Assembly (NCBI GenBank): GCA_002070025.1
Contig: MWCL01000006.1
Coordinates: 1-63,027 of the forward strand
Length of the DNA stretch: 63,027 nt
From: Spirochaetes bacterium ADurb.Bin215
Lineage (GTDB): Bacteria > Spirochaetota > Spirochaetia > Treponematales > Treponemataceae
Direction: 5' to 3'
Shown here: piece by piece, positions 1-11,471 of the stretch
Position numbering within the stretch: position 1 is the first letter of the stretch
How the letters are laid out: every line of letters begins with the position of its first letter
Translations under genes and position numbers: made by a program
Notes under the pieces: model-generated
Database searches by the model: none
Seen by the model: the letters and a program-made list of their open reading frames with translations, nothing else
What the model was told of the DNA's origin: nothing

Positions 1-1851
1 GGCGCCCGCACCGGTCGTGGTGCCGTCAATGGTAATGGCATTCGTGCCGGTGGAAAACGTTCCGCCGACGGTGAGGTTGCCGTTCAAGGTGATATCGTCG
101 CTCAAGGTAACATCCGCTCCGGCGCCGAGTTCGAGAGAGCTAAGTGGACCGCCTGGATTGAAAGACCCGGTCGTGCCGTTGAGCAAGAGCGTTCCACCGG
201 CTTGGGTAAAGTTGGTAGCGCCAAAGTTGCCGCCAACGGTAACGGTACCGGCTCCTGCCGTCCAGGCGCCCGCACCGGTTATGTCTCCGGTAACAGTAAC
301 GTCATTCGCGCCGGAGGAAAGAGTTCCGGTAAGGGTGAGGTCGCCGTTCACGGTGAGGTTCGCACCGTGAGTAAGTGTTCCCCCGGTCACATCCAAGTTC
401 CCTGAAAGAGTCGCCGGGTTTGCAAGGGTGAGATCGCCTGAATTGGTAATGTCGGTAAATGCCGTTCCGTTCAGCGTAACCGTGCCGCTAGTCTGGATCG
501 CGCCGTCAGGATCATCTGCAATAGTAAGTACTGTCCCTGTACCGTTCAATATTGCAGGACCGCCGGAAACAGTAAGCGTTGTGATAGTACTAGTACCCCC
601 CGCATTGATGGTCCCGGTTGAAATGGCAACCTCTCCGCCACCTGTTATTGAACCGGCAGTAACCGTATTTACGCCTACCGCGATCGTGCCATCGTTTGTG
701 ATAGCACCTGAAACGCTAAGGTCTCCGTTGAGGGTGAGCGTTGACCCTGCGTTCACGGTCAGGTTTCCCGCAATGGAAAGCCCTCCTCCCGCAGTCCATG
801 AAGAAGCCGATACTTCGAGATTGTTATAGCCCGAAAGCGCAGGAATCGTTCCGCCCCCGGCCGAATAACGGAAGGTGCCGCTGTTGTTGTCCGATATATT
901 GATTGATCCGGCAGAAGTTATTTCGATGACCGATTGATTATCAAGAACGCCGTTCACGGTAAGGGCTGCATTCAACGTAAGCGTGCCGGAGGTTACCGTG
1001 AGGTTATTTATGGTAGACGCGCCGGCAAGAAGGGGCGGGGTTCCCGCGTTGGTTATTTCAACATTGTCCACTTCCGACGGCGGTTCGATGGATGTATTTC
1101 CCGCCCAGGACCAGTTTGTCGGATCGTCCCAGTCTCCCGTTGCGCCGGTCCAGGTCATGGTTCGGGCGTAGCACACGTAACTTGCATCGGTTATGTCCGT
1201 ATTGTCAAATGCTACTTCGTTTCCCGCGCGGTCGGTGAAGTTTCCGGTGAACGCGATATCCCCGCCGGGAAGTCCGGTTGCCGTGTATGTGGCTGACGCT
1301 GCTGTCGTGGTTAAACCCGCCGTGGCCTCTCCAACTACGGACGTTACATCAAGTGTGTATATGTCTTCATTGGAGGTGAGTTCCACTGTTATGGTATCGC
1401 CGCTTGTCGCTATGGTTCCGCTGCCCCGGCTGGATTGTATTCCGAGGGCCGAGATCGTCGGGAACGTGCGGTCAAGATATATGGTTTCTATAGGGCTGTC
1501 GCCGGATTCAACCGCGCCGGTCAAGTGCCGTGCGGTTATGTTATAGGTTCCATCCGTTGCCGCGGGATACAGGGCCTCGTTAACCGGAATGACATAGGTT
1601 GTCACTCCGCCGATAACTGCTGCGGAGGTAAGCGGTCCCATGCCGTTCGCATAGAGCCGTACCACACCGGCTACCGGGTCCGAAGGAAAGGTTACGGTTA
1701 TATCGAATCCGGCGGTGTATTCCGCCGCACTTATGTAGGGGTCCACGGCAATGGATACCGAATCGGGAGTTATCTGCGCCGCCATACCGGCAGGAACAAG
1801 CAACATGAGTATTATTAATGGAATAGAATTGCGACATCCGGAGAATTTCAT
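1..1851 (-). CDS. Secreted repeat-rich surface protein, partial (C-terminus beyond window)
   Basis: An open frame of 617 codons starts at ATG 1851 and leaves the window without a stop. An AGGAG site lies 5 nt upstream. Residues 1-25 form a signal peptide ending GMAA. A region of about 200 residues with Ig-like, Thr/Val-rich beta character follows. Around residue 232 there is a W-T-G-x3-G-D-W-x3-TNW motif of the type that precedes repeat stretches in large bacterial adhesins. From about residue 265 the protein is low-complexity beta-helix-like sequence with phrases such as LTVNGDLTLTG and GTVTVGGNFG. An 88-residue (264 bp) tandem unit is visible because the 15-mer at 1-15 recurs at 265-279. 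It is probably exported and anchored or autotransported. The export domain would be outside the window. No specific function can be assigned. Confidence 0.85.
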   Translation of the reverse strand, partial: MKFSGCRNSIPLIILMLLVPAGMAAQITPDSVSIAVDPYISAAEYTAGFDITVTFPSDPVAGVVRLYANGMGPLTSAAVIGGVTTYVIPVNEALYPAATDGTYNITARHLTGAVESGDSPIETIYLDRTFPTISALGIQSSRGSGTIATSGDTITVELTSNEDIYTLDVTSVVGEATAGLTTTAASATYTATGLPGGDIAFTGNFTDRAGNEVAFDNTDITDASYVCYARTMTWTGATGDWDDPTNWSWAGNTSIEPPSEVDNVEITNAGTPPLLAGASTINNLTVTSGTLTLNAALTVNGVLDNQSVIEITSAGSINISDNNSGTFRYSAGGGTIPALSGYNNLEVSASSWTAGGGLSIAGNLTVNAGSTLTLNGDLSVSGAITNDGTIAVGVNTVTAGSITGGGEVAISTGTINAGGTSTITTLTVSGGPAILNGTGTVLTIADDPDGAIQTSGTVTLNGTAFTDITNSGDLTLANPATLSGNLDVTGGTLTHGANLTVNGDLTLTGTLSSGANDVTVTGDITGAGAWTAGAGTVTVGGNFGATNFTQAGGTLLLNGTTGSFNPGGPLSSLELGAGADVTLSDDITLNGNLTVGGTFSTGTNAITIDGTTTGAGA

Positions 1852-1867
1852 CGGCGCTCCTGGTTTA

Positions 1868-1926
1868 ATTGTATTCCTCTTGGCGGTAAAATCCAAATCA
1901 AAATCCGGTGAAAGGACACTTCACCG
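1868..1926 (-). promoter_or_regulatory. Possible terminator hairpin and promoter between NusG-II gene and surface protein gene
   Basis: On the minus strand an inverted repeat CGGTGAA / TTCACCG (1926-1906, 7 bp, 7-nt loop) is followed by GATTTTG, which could be a weak terminator for the upstream operon. Farther on, a TACAAT box (1873-1868) lies about 17 nt upstream of the surface-protein ATG. The matching -35 is poor, so the promoter is only suggested. Confidence 0.35.
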
Positions 1927-1973
1927 CTTCAATTATCGGCACGGGACGGGTGAAAAATGCGAATTTTTTGACT

Positions 1974-2351
1974 CTAGTGGCCTATGGCGTCCAGGGCAGA
2001 GGGATCGTGGCCGTCGATTCTGATGAGGACGCGGTTGGGGAGGCAGGCGGACCAGGTACCGGGCCGGGAAATGGGCGGCGACGCAATGCAGGTGCGGTTG
2101 GGACAGGGAGAGTCGGTTATACGGGCAGCCCCGTTTTCCAGCACGACATGAGTCATCCCGAGCGGGCCGGGAATGTCGGTCTCGACGGAACTGTCCGCCG
2201 GATACATCCAGCGGCCGTCCGGCGACTCTATGATGAGAACCGGGGACGCCGAATTGCCCGAATATACCTGAATTCCCAGAAAAACCGCGGCGGCGAGCGC
2301 CGCGGCAATGAGGAGGACGTCAATAAAACGTACATCCCTGGGGAGGTTCAT
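1974..2351 (-). CDS. NusG domain II-containing protein
   Basis: 125 residues. One N-terminal membrane segment (about residues 10-30) is followed by an extracytoplasmic domain ending with [11 protein letters not shown], the signature of the NusG_II family of small bacterial envelope proteins. Two cysteine-containing loops (DSPCPNRTC) precede it. Despite its name the family lacks the RNA polymerase-binding NGN domain, so a role in transcription is not implied. Its biochemical function is not established. The start overlaps the stop of the serine acetyltransferase gene as ATGA (2351-2348), so the two are translationally coupled. Confidence 0.75.
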   Translation of the reverse strand: MNLPRDVRFIDVLLIAAALAAAVFLGIQVYSGNSASPVLIIESPDGRWMYPADSSVETDIPGPLGMTHVVLENGAARITDSPCPNRTCIASPPISRPGTWSACLPNRVLIRIDGHDPSALDAIGH

Positions 2352-3205
2352 ACTACACAGTTGTAAATTTTGCTTTTCGGGGCCACGGACGCCGTAATCC
2401 AGGTGTTTCCGCCGATTATGCTTCCTTCACCGATAACGGTTTTCCCGCCGAGAATGGTCGCCCCGGCGTAAATGGTCACGTTATCTTCTATAGTTGGATG
2501 GCGCTTGCGGTCGGCATAATCTTTCTTTACGCTGAGCGCGCCGAGCGTTACGCCCTGATAAATTTTCACGTGACGCCCGATTACACAGGTTTCCCCAATA
2601 ACGACTCCAGTTCCGTGATCGATAAAACATTCTTCGCCGATTGTGGCGCCGGGGTGGATATCGATCCCGGTTCTTCCATGTACATATTCGCTCATGATGC
2701 GGGGTACGATGGGTACGCCTTTTGTATGCAGGAAGTGCGCGACCCGGTGCACCATGAGCGCTTCAACGCCCGGATAGGAAAGGATTACTTCTTCCGTGCT
2801 GCGGGCTGCGGGATCTCCCTCCAGGGCCGCGTTCGCGTCGGTGCAGGAGAGGCGCCGGAGTTCCGGGATCTCGTCGATCAGAGCCAGAATAATTTGCTCT
2901 GAATACTTGTAGCAGCCGGTTCCGTCCCGCTGTTCCTTAGTGCATATATACTTGATTGCCTTGAGCACTTCGTTGGTCAGATTACGGACAATCCGGTGGA
3001 GACGTTCGCCGGTCACAAAGCGCAGGGTGTCCGTGTCGAGAACAAAGTCTTCCCGGATGCCGGGAAAAATGACGTTTTCTATGTCCGTCAGTACGGCAAT
3101 GACGCTTGCCCGATTGGGAAAGTTGTGCGAGTCCGCCAGATTGATGCCCCCGAGGTTTGAGTAACTTTCGAGGATCCTGTCGATGCGTGTGTCGAGACTT
3201 CTCAC
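2348..3205 (-). CDS. cysE: Serine O-acetyltransferase
   Basis: 285 residues. The enzyme makes O-acetylserine from serine and acetyl-CoA, the committed step of cysteine synthesis, in the cytoplasm. The C-terminal half shows left-handed beta-helix hexapeptides ([43 protein letters not shown]) typical of the CysE/EpsC family. The catalytic-type His lies in DIHPGA and IDHGTG. The N-terminal 150 residues are the helical serine acetyltransferase domain. The length fits the longer EpsC-like group. It overlaps the patatin gene upstream and the NusG-II gene downstream by 4 nt each, so the three form one operon. Confidence 0.85.
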   Translation of the reverse strand: MRSLDTRIDRILESYSNLGGINLADSHNFPNRASVIAVLTDIENVIFPGIREDFVLDTDTLRFVTGERLHRIVRNLTNEVLKAIKYICTKEQRDGTGCYKYSEQIILALIDEIPELRRLSCTDANAALEGDPAARSTEEVILSYPGVEALMVHRVAHFLHTKGVPIVPRIMSEYVHGRTGIDIHPGATIGEECFIDHGTGVVIGETCVIGRHVKIYQGVTLGALSVKKDYADRKRHPTIEDNVTIYAGATILGGKTVIGEGSIIGGNTWITASVAPKSKIYNCVV

Positions 3206-4101
3206 GGTCTGCTCCTTTTCCGCTCACGTTGTGCGAGAACGATACGGGCACTATACCCGGAAATTCCTTGTGAGAAAAAGCCCTCCAGGACGTTTTTCTG
3301 ATCCGTCGCGGCAGTATGCCCAAAATTCACCTGTTCCAGCGGTTTTTCAAAATCGAAGGGCTGGCGGTCATTGTCCGCGAAAATCGCCGCCGTGGGATAA
3401 TCCCGCCTTTGCAGGCGTTTCTGGCGGACGGCGCAGTCCATGGCCCGCAGCAGGATGTCGAATACGGACTTTCGGCGGGCTTCGGGGAACCGGTTGAAGT
3501 CGTCGAGGTAGACCGCGAGAACATTCCGGTAGCCCTTCTTTCGCGCTATCCACACCGGTGTGTTGTGGGTCATGAATCCGTCGGCAAGGAGGCGGGTATC
3601 CTGCCGGACGGGGGAGAATACGCCGGGGAATGATGCCGAAGCGCGTGCCGCCAGAGCTACGTTACCGCTGTCCAGAAGCACTTCGTCGCCGGTAATGAGG
3701 TCCGTCGCGTTGCAGGCAAAGGGTATCGGAAGTCTGTCGAACGTCGCATTTCCGGTACGTTCCGCAAGCAGATCGAACATTTTCTGACCGGAGTCCATGC
3801 CGTCGGCTGTAAAAAGGTTGACGAGGCCCTTCCCGAACTGAAATACCCGATTGATGGGGCCGTGAAACACCGAACGGGCCGTTTCTCCAATGATGTCCGA
3901 AACGTCGAACGGCGGGGACAGGAAGTCGCGCATTTCACGGGTTGAAACCCCGGATGCGTACAGTGCGCCGATCACTGCGCCCATGGAGCAGCCAACGATG
4001 AGAGACGGCGCGGGAACACCATATTCTTCAAGCGCTTCGAGTACGCCAATGTGTGCCAGTCCGCGAGCGCCGCCGCCGGACAAGACAAGAGCCCATTTCA
4101 T
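3202..4101 (-). CDS. Patatin-like phospholipase family protein
   Basis: 299 residues from ATG 4101, giving [20 protein letters not shown]. This carries the oxyanion-hole glycine motif (GGGARG) and, at GCSMGA, the GxSxG nucleophile elbow of patatins. The catalytic Asp is expected in ADGFMTHN. Such proteins hydrolyse acyl lipids. The physiological substrate is unknown. A longer frame opens at 4206, but the extra 35 residues are unlike the family and contain no conserved motif. ATG 4101 has no Shine-Dalgarno site. Instead a TATAGT box ends 6 nt before it, so the message may be leaderless. It is first gene of the three-gene operon with cysE and the NusG-II gene. Confidence 0.82.
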   Translation of the reverse strand: MKWALVLSGGGARGLAHIGVLEALEEYGVPAPSLIVGCSMGAVIGALYASGVSTREMRDFLSPPFDVSDIIGETARSVFHGPINRVFQFGKGLVNLFTADGMDSGQKMFDLLAERTGNATFDRLPIPFACNATDLITGDEVLLDSGNVALAARASASFPGVFSPVRQDTRLLADGFMTHNTPVWIARKKGYRNVLAVYLDDFNRFPEARRKSVFDILLRAMDCAVRQKRLQRRDYPTAAIFADNDRQPFDFEKPLEQVNFGHTAATDQKNVLEGFFSQGISGYSARIVLAQRERKRSRP

Positions 4102-4107
4102 GGGTAT

Positions 4108-4136
4108 ACTATAGTGACAAGTTTCCTCTTTGGCTA
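4108..4136 (-). promoter_or_regulatory. Promoter of patatin operon, possibly giving a leaderless mRNA
   Basis: Read on the minus strand, TAGCCA (4136-4131), a 17-nt spacer and TATAGT (4113-4108) lie 6 nt before the ATG at 4101. Confidence 0.5.
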
Positions 4137-4171
4137 TCCCGCGCTTTTTTCCCGATCCGCCGGGCAATCGC

Positions 4172-4200
4172 TTGACAAATCCGGTGCTCTTTGATACGTT
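4172..4200 (+). promoter_or_regulatory. Promoter of the tRNA-Thr/rpmG transcript
   Basis: TTGACA (4172-4177), a 17-nt spacer and TACGTT (4195-4200). Transcription would start about 34 nt before tRNA-Thr. Confidence 0.6.
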
Positions 4201-4240
4201 AGCCAAGCATCTTTGCCACTTTGATGCGCAATCTTGTAAT

Positions 4241-4313
4241 GCTCCTGTAGCTCAGTCGGCAGAGCGCAACCATGGTAAGGTTGAGGTCAGCGGTTCGATC
4301 CCGCTCGGGAGCT
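4241..4313 (+). tRNA. tRNA-Thr (anticodon GGT)
   Basis: A 73-nt cloverleaf. The acceptor GCTCCTG pairs with CGGGAGC (one T-G pair). The D stem is GCTC/GAGC. The anticodon stem CAACC/GGTTG carries loop ATGGTAA with anticodon GGT. The T stem AGCGG/CCGCT has loop TTCGATC. The CCA end is not encoded. Confidence 0.95.
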
Positions 4314-4353
4314 CTTTTACTATCATTTTTTTACCGAAGATAAGGGGACTATA

Positions 4354-4524
4354 ATGGCTAAAAAAACTGCCGTAGAAATCATCGCGTTGCAGTGCTCGGA
4401 ATGCAAACGAAAGAACTATACAACCAAGAAGAACCGGAAAAATACCCAGGGAAAACTTGAACTGAACAAGTATTGTCCGTTTGACCGCAAGCATACGCTG
4501 CACAAGGAAACAAAGGTCAAGTAA
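4354..4524 (+). CDS. rpmG: 50S ribosomal protein L33
   Basis: 56 residues ([17 protein letters not shown]...), a large-subunit protein near the tRNA exit region. It lies between tRNA-Thr and tRNA-Trp, the common bacterial order tRNA - rpmG - tRNA-Trp - secE - nusG. The first zinc pair C14-C17 is present. The second reads CPFD, so only one of its two cysteines remains and three of the four ligands of the zinc-binding form are left. A GGGG tract about 7 nt upstream of the start may serve as the ribosome site. Confidence 0.92.
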   Translation: MAKKTAVEIIALQCSECKRKNYTTKKNRKNTQGKLELNKYCPFDRKHTLHKETKVK

Positions 4525-4539
4525 TTTTCCGGAGGAAGG

Positions 4540-4557
4540 CTCCCTGGCGGGAGTTTT
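4540..4557 (+). terminator. Short hairpin after rpmG
   Basis: CTCCC-TGGC-GGGAG (4540-4553) followed by TTTT. The stem is only 5 bp, so it is more likely a processing or attenuation point than a full terminator before tRNA-Trp. Confidence 0.4.
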
Positions 4558-4602
4558 CCCGGGAAGCCCGGAGCGCTTTGGAAAAGGCTTTCCCGGTTTC
4601 CC

Positions 4603-4675
4603 AGGTCAGTAGCTCTAATGGTAGAGCGTCGGTCTCCAAAACCGAATGTTGCGGGTTCGAGTCCTGCCTGGCCTG
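4603..4675 (+). tRNA. tRNA-Trp (anticodon CCA)
   Basis: A 73-nt cloverleaf. The acceptor AGGTCAG pairs with CTGGCCT (one T-G pair), with discriminator G. The anticodon stem TCGGT/ACCGA has loop CTCCAAA with anticodon CCA. The T loop is TTCGAGT. The CCA end is not encoded. Confidence 0.95.
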
Positions 4676-4776
4676 TTTTAGCCGGATGGCCGCGCGGGCG
4701 GCCTTCCCGGTAAGCCTGTCGCTGGTGCGTTTGTTCAGGCTTGCGCAGAAAAACTATAGGTAATAGGTGGACTGGT

Positions 4777-4956
4777 ATGTCGAAAATCGTCCAGTTTGGA
4801 AAAGACTGTGTCGGCGAACTCCGCAAGGTTGTCTGGCCGACCCGCGAAGATGTAATCTCATCCGTCAAGGTAGTTGTGGTTTCAACAATTATCATCGCAT
4901 TTCTTTTGGGTTTTCTTGACGCTGTACTCATGGCCGGTGTAAACCTTGTTTTCTAG
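4777..4956 (+). CDS. secE: Preprotein translocase subunit SecE
   Basis: 59 residues, the short one-membrane-segment form of SecE (E. coli has 127 residues and three segments). The cytoplasmic amphipathic helix with ELRKVVWPTREDV is the hallmark. One transmembrane helix follows (about residues 30-52). It clamps SecY in the SecYEG channel. ATG 4777 begins the conserved part, with a GGTGG ribosome site upstream. nusG follows after 9 nt. Confidence 0.92.
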   Translation: MSKIVQFGKDCVGELRKVVWPTREDVISSVKVVVVSTIIIAFLLGFLDAVLMAGVNLVF

Positions 4957-4965
4957 GCGTTTATA

Positions 4966-5523
4966 ATGGCAAAAGGCTGGTACATTCTGCATACCTATTC
5001 GGGGTATGAGAATAAAATAGAAAAAACAATTCGTTCCCTCATCGAGAATGGTGATCTTTCGGCTGAAATCCTCCTTGACATCAAAGTTCCTCTTGAAGAA
5101 GTTGTAGAGGTTAAAGACGGAAAAAAGCGGAATGTAACCAAGAAATTTCTTCCCGGGTACATCCTGGTGGAAATGGATTTACCCGATCTCGGTTGGAAGG
5201 CAACCTGTTCCGTAATCCGCAAGATACAGGGTGTTACCGGTTTTGTCGGAACGCCCGGCGGTGTGAAGCCGCAGCCCATCAGTTCCGATGAAGCGAAAGC
5301 AATTCTGCAGAAGGCCGGCGAAATCAAGGGAGAAAAAGCTCCCCGGGTCAAACAGTCCTTTTCTGTCGGCGAATCGGTCAAGATTATCGACGGTCCCTTT
5401 GATTCGTTTACTGGAACCATTGAGGAAGTCAATCTTGAACGAAACAAACTCAAGGTAATGGTAGGTATTTTCGGCCGGGCAACTCCGGTTGAAGTTGATC
5501 TGTTACAGGTTGAGAAAGTCTAA
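4966..5523 (+). CDS. nusG: Transcription termination/antitermination factor NusG
   Basis: 185 residues, the universal elongation factor that binds the RNA polymerase clamp and, by its KOW domain, couples to Rho or ribosomal S10. The NGN domain (about 1-115) begins WYILHTYSGYENKIE and includes the LPGYILVEM strand. The KOW domain (about 128-165) contains FTGTIEEVNLERNKLKVMV. It lies directly after secE, as in most bacteria. Confidence 0.96.
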   Translation: MAKGWYILHTYSGYENKIEKTIRSLIENGDLSAEILLDIKVPLEEVVEVKDGKKRNVTKKFLPGYILVEMDLPDLGWKATCSVIRKIQGVTGFVGTPGGVKPQPISSDEAKAILQKAGEIKGEKAPRVKQSFSVGESVKIIDGPFDSFTGTIEEVNLERNKLKVMVGIFGRATPVEVDLLQVEKV

Positions 5524-5535
5524 CATGCAAGATAG

Positions 5536-5558
5536 GTGAATAAACCCCGTTTATTCAC
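5536..5558 (+). terminator. Hairpin after nusG
   Basis: A perfect inverted repeat, GTGAATAAA-CCCCG-TTTATTCAC (9 bp stem), followed by TTGTTCTT. It may attenuate transcription between secE-nusG and the rplK operon. Confidence 0.5.
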
Positions 5559-5582
5559 TTGTTCTTACATATGGGAGGGGTT

Positions 5583-5617
5583 GGAATCCGTAAAGGATTT
5601 CCACAGCCGTGTTACGG
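5583..5617 (+). promoter_or_regulatory. Structured leader of rplK
   Basis: Two small stems, GGAATCC/GGATTTCC with one bulge (5583-5602) and CCGT/ACGG (5607-5617), precede the rplK start. In other bacteria L1 represses rplKA by binding such a leader. This role is inferred from position only. Confidence 0.35.
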
Positions 5618-5650
5618 ATGTGCCCCGCTATTACCAGATAGGAGAACACT

Positions 5651-6082
5651 ATGGCAAAGAAGAAGATCACGACGCTGATCAAGCTCCAGTGCCCGGCGGG
5701 AAAGGCAACACCTGCACCGCCCGTTGGTCCTGCGCTTGGCCCTCATGGCGTCAGTGCTCCCCAGTTTGTGCAGCAGTTCAATGACCGCACAAAGTCCATG
5801 GAACCGGGATTGATCATTCCGGTTGTCATCTCGGTGTATTCGGACAAGACGTTTACGTTTATCCTGAAAACGCCGCCCGCTGCCGTGCTCATCAAGAAGG
5901 CATGCGGCATCGAGAAGGGAGCCGGCAACTCGGTTACCGACAAGGTCGCCGTGCTTTCCAAGGCAAAGCTCGAGGAAATCGCAAAAGTCAAGATGCCCGA
6001 TATCAATGCCAATGATATTGAAGCCGCAAAAAAGATTGTTGCCGGTACCGCTCGCAGCATGGGTGTAGAGGTGGAGCGCTAA
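5651..6082 (+). CDS. rplK: 50S ribosomal protein L11
   Basis: 143 residues. It binds the GTPase-associated centre of 23S rRNA, where factors and thiopeptides act. The N-terminal proline-rich segment [13 protein letters not shown] and the C-terminal rRNA-binding domain ([12 protein letters not shown]) are both present at normal length. An AGGAG site lies 7 nt upstream. It ends one nt before rplA. Confidence 0.97.
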   Translation: MAKKKITTLIKLQCPAGKATPAPPVGPALGPHGVSAPQFVQQFNDRTKSMEPGLIIPVVISVYSDKTFTFILKTPPAAVLIKKACGIEKGAGNSVTDKVAVLSKAKLEEIAKVKMPDINANDIEAAKKIVAGTARSMGVEVER

Positions 6083-6083
6083 T

Positions 6084-6764
6084 ATGAAACACGGAAAAAA
6101 TTATCGCGAAGCACTCAAGAAGTATGACGCAACCCGGCAGTATGACCTTCAGCAGGCTCTCGAAGTGGTAAAGGAAATCAAGTTTGCCAAGTTCGATGAA
6201 ACCGTTGAAGTGCATGTCAACCTGAAGCTCGGCAAGAGCCAGACGGTCCGCGACACGGTTGTGCTCCCGAATCAGTTCCGGGGTGAAAAGAAAGTACTCG
6301 TATTCTGCAAGGAAGACCGGGTACAGGAAGCTCTGGATGCCGGAGCCGCATTTGCCGGCGCCGATGAATACATCGAAAAGGTTAAGGGCGGCTGGCTCGA
6401 TTTCGACATTGCCGTTGCTACCCCCGACATGATGAAAGACGTTGGCCGTCTCGGTATGGTTCTTGGACGCAAGGGTCTCATGCCCAATCCCAAGACCGGT
6501 ACCGTAACCAACGATATCGCCGCCGCGATCAACGAGCTCAAGAAGGGCCGTGTGGAGTTCCGCGCCGACAAGACCGGGGTTATTCACCTCCCGGTTGGCA
6601 AGGTTTCCATGGATGCGGACAAGATTGCCGGAAATATTGAAGCGTTCCTTGCCGAAATGATGCGCAAGAAACCGACTGACGCCAAGGCTGACTTCGTGCA
6701 GTCTGTCTCGGTCAGTTCCAGTATGGGCCCCGGTGTCTGGGTAGCCTATAAGGCAGGAGAGTAA
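6084..6764 (+). CDS. rplA: 50S ribosomal protein L1
   Basis: 226 residues, the L1-stalk protein that helps release deacylated tRNA from the E site. The family segment GRLGMVLGRKGLMPNPKTGTV is present almost complete, and the end SSSMGPGVWV is typical. The length is normal. In several bacteria L1 also represses its own operon by binding the rplK leader. Confidence 0.97.
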   Translation: MKHGKNYREALKKYDATRQYDLQQALEVVKEIKFAKFDETVEVHVNLKLGKSQTVRDTVVLPNQFRGEKKVLVFCKEDRVQEALDAGAAFAGADEYIEKVKGGWLDFDIAVATPDMMKDVGRLGMVLGRKGLMPNPKTGTVTNDIAAAINELKKGRVEFRADKTGVIHLPVGKVSMDADKIAGNIEAFLAEMMRKKPTDAKADFVQSVSVSSSMGPGVWVAYKAGE

Positions 6765-6766
6765 TC

Positions 6767-7273
6767 ATGGCAATAATTGCAAAGAAAGAACAGGCGGCCA
6801 AGACCGCCGCCATTGCGGATATCAAGGCTCGTTTCGAGTCTGTCCAGGATTACATTTTTACCGAATACCGCGGGCTTACCGTCAGCCAGATCACCGATCT
6901 GCGGAACAAGCTTCGCGAGAATGGTTGTACGTACAAGGTTGTGAAAAACAATTTTGCACGCATAGCCTTCGAAGAAATGAAATCCGCGGATGTGTCCTCA
7001 TTTCTGATTGGACCTACGGCTATTGCGCTTTCCGAGAAGGAACCCAATACCGTTGCAAAGATTCTTTTTGAATTCGCCAAGGAAGCTCCCGCGCTCGTTG
7101 TAAAGGGCGCGCTTGTTGACGGCGAAATCTATGATGCGGCTAAGATCGAGCAGTTTTCAAAACTTCCCGGACGAAACGATCTTATCGCAATGCTTATGTC
7201 GACAATGCAGGCTGCTACATCCAAGTTTGTACGTACGCTGCAGGCTGTTGCCGATCAGAAAGCGGAAGCATAA
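6767..7273 (+). CDS. rplJ: 50S ribosomal protein L10
   Basis: 168 residues, the base of the L7/L12 stalk. The N-terminal rRNA-binding half has the phrases FTEYRGLTVSQITDLR and CTYKVVKNNFARIA. The C-terminal helix that carries L7/L12 dimers ends FVRTLQAVADQK. It starts 2 nt after rplA. An unusually long structured gap follows before rplL. Confidence 0.96.
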   Translation: MAIIAKKEQAAKTAAIADIKARFESVQDYIFTEYRGLTVSQITDLRNKLRENGCTYKVVKNNFARIAFEEMKSADVSSFLIGPTAIALSEKEPNTVAKILFEFAKEAPALVVKGALVDGEIYDAAKIEQFSKLPGRNDLIAMLMSTMQAATSKFVRTLQAVADQKAEA

Positions 7274-7415
7274 CTCGGTCATGGTCCAGGCTTCGTAGGA
7301 ACGCGAGTTCCCCGAGCTGTCGTCCTGGCCATGCGTAATAACTGCTCCGGCAAACAGATGTGCGTACGGAGCGCGGTTCAGTTGAACCGGAATGAAAACT
7401 CAAGGAGAAGATAAT
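7274..7415 (+). promoter_or_regulatory. Structured rplJ-rplL intergenic region
   Basis: 142 nt holding several stems. CATGG(T)CCAGG / CCTGGCCATG (7280-7290 with 7324-7333) encloses GGAAC-GCGA-GTTCC, a GNRA-loop hairpin at 7298-7311. GCTCCG/CGGAGC pairs 7344-7349 with 7367-7372. A perfect 16-nt palindrome CGGTTCAGTTGAACCG lies at 7374-7389, just before the rplL ribosome site. CTCGG 7274-7278 could instead pair with CCGAG 7312-7316. Processing or L10-L12 feedback is possible. Confidence 0.5.
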
Positions 7416-7799
7416 ATGGCAGCTTTAACTAATGAACAGATTCTGGATGCGATCGCGGAAATGACCATCGTGGAAATTTCCGAACTCGTAAAGGCAATGG
7501 AAGAGAAGTTCGGCGTAACCGCTGCGGCTCCCGTGGCTGTTGCAGCCGGCGGAGCAGCTCCCGGTGCTGCTGCTGAAGAGCAGACCGAATTCACCGTTAC
7601 CCTCAAGGGCCTTTCTGCCGACGACAAGAAGATTTCCGTTATCAAGGAAGTCCGCACCGTTACCGGCCTCGGTCTCAAGGAAGCAAAAGATCTCGTTGAA
7701 GGCGCTCCCAAGCCCCTCAAGGAAAATGTTTCCAAGGATGAAGCCAACAAGATCAAGGAATCCATCACCGCTGCCGGTGGTGTGGTAGAGATTGCCTGA
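7416..7799 (+). CDS. rplL: 50S ribosomal protein L7/L12
   Basis: 127 residues, the multi-copy acidic stalk protein that recruits EF-Tu, EF-G and IF2. The N-terminal dimer domain is followed by an Ala/Gly-rich hinge (about residues 36-55). The C-terminal domain contains [20 protein letters not shown] and ends AGGVVEIA. A strong AGGAG site is present. The upstream gap suggests separate control of L12 dosage. Confidence 0.97.
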   Translation: MAALTNEQILDAIAEMTIVEISELVKAMEEKFGVTAAAPVAVAAGGAAPGAAAEEQTEFTVTLKGLSADDKKISVIKEVRTVTGLGLKEAKDLVEGAPKPLKENVSKDEANKIKESITAAGGVVEIA

Positions 7800-7810
7800 T
7801 TTTGAAACCG

Positions 7811-7831
7811 GTCCGGCCCCGGCGGCCGGAC
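7811..7831 (+). promoter_or_regulatory. GC-rich hairpin after rplL
   Basis: A perfect 8-bp stem GTCCGGCC-CCGGC-GGCCGGAC without a T tract. It could be an mRNA processing site protecting the rplL end. Confidence 0.4.
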
Positions 7832-7854
7832 ACTCGCATCGCAGTTTTTTCCCG

Positions 7855-7889
7855 AAGGGCTCCTGCCAGTTTTTGGCGGGACCCTTTTT
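7855..7889 (+). terminator. Attenuator between rplL and rpoB
   Basis: AAGGG(C)TCCTGCCA, loop GTTTT and TGGCGGGA-CCCTT followed by TTT. The stem is 13 bp with one bulged C and one T-G pair. A partial terminator at this place is known in other bacteria, where it sets the lower expression of rpoBC relative to the ribosomal genes. Confidence 0.7.
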
Positions 7890-7959
7890 GCAGTCTTCAG
7901 GGTGCAGAAAGCCGTTTTGTAACCCGTCATGTGTTTATACCGTTTTTAGGGGGTAAGGG

Positions 7960-11460
<3,501 letters not shown>

Positions 11461-11471
11461 AAGGAACAGAT

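Noticed and set aside
17-1546. Several plus-strand frames opposite the surface protein
   Set aside because: They are complementary readings of a repetitive Gly/Thr/Ala-rich gene. The minus frame has signal peptide and ribosome site.
4130-4206. N-terminal extension of the patatin protein
   Set aside because: The extra residues match no patatin and would cover the tRNA-Thr promoter. The GGGARG motif begins right after ATG 4101.
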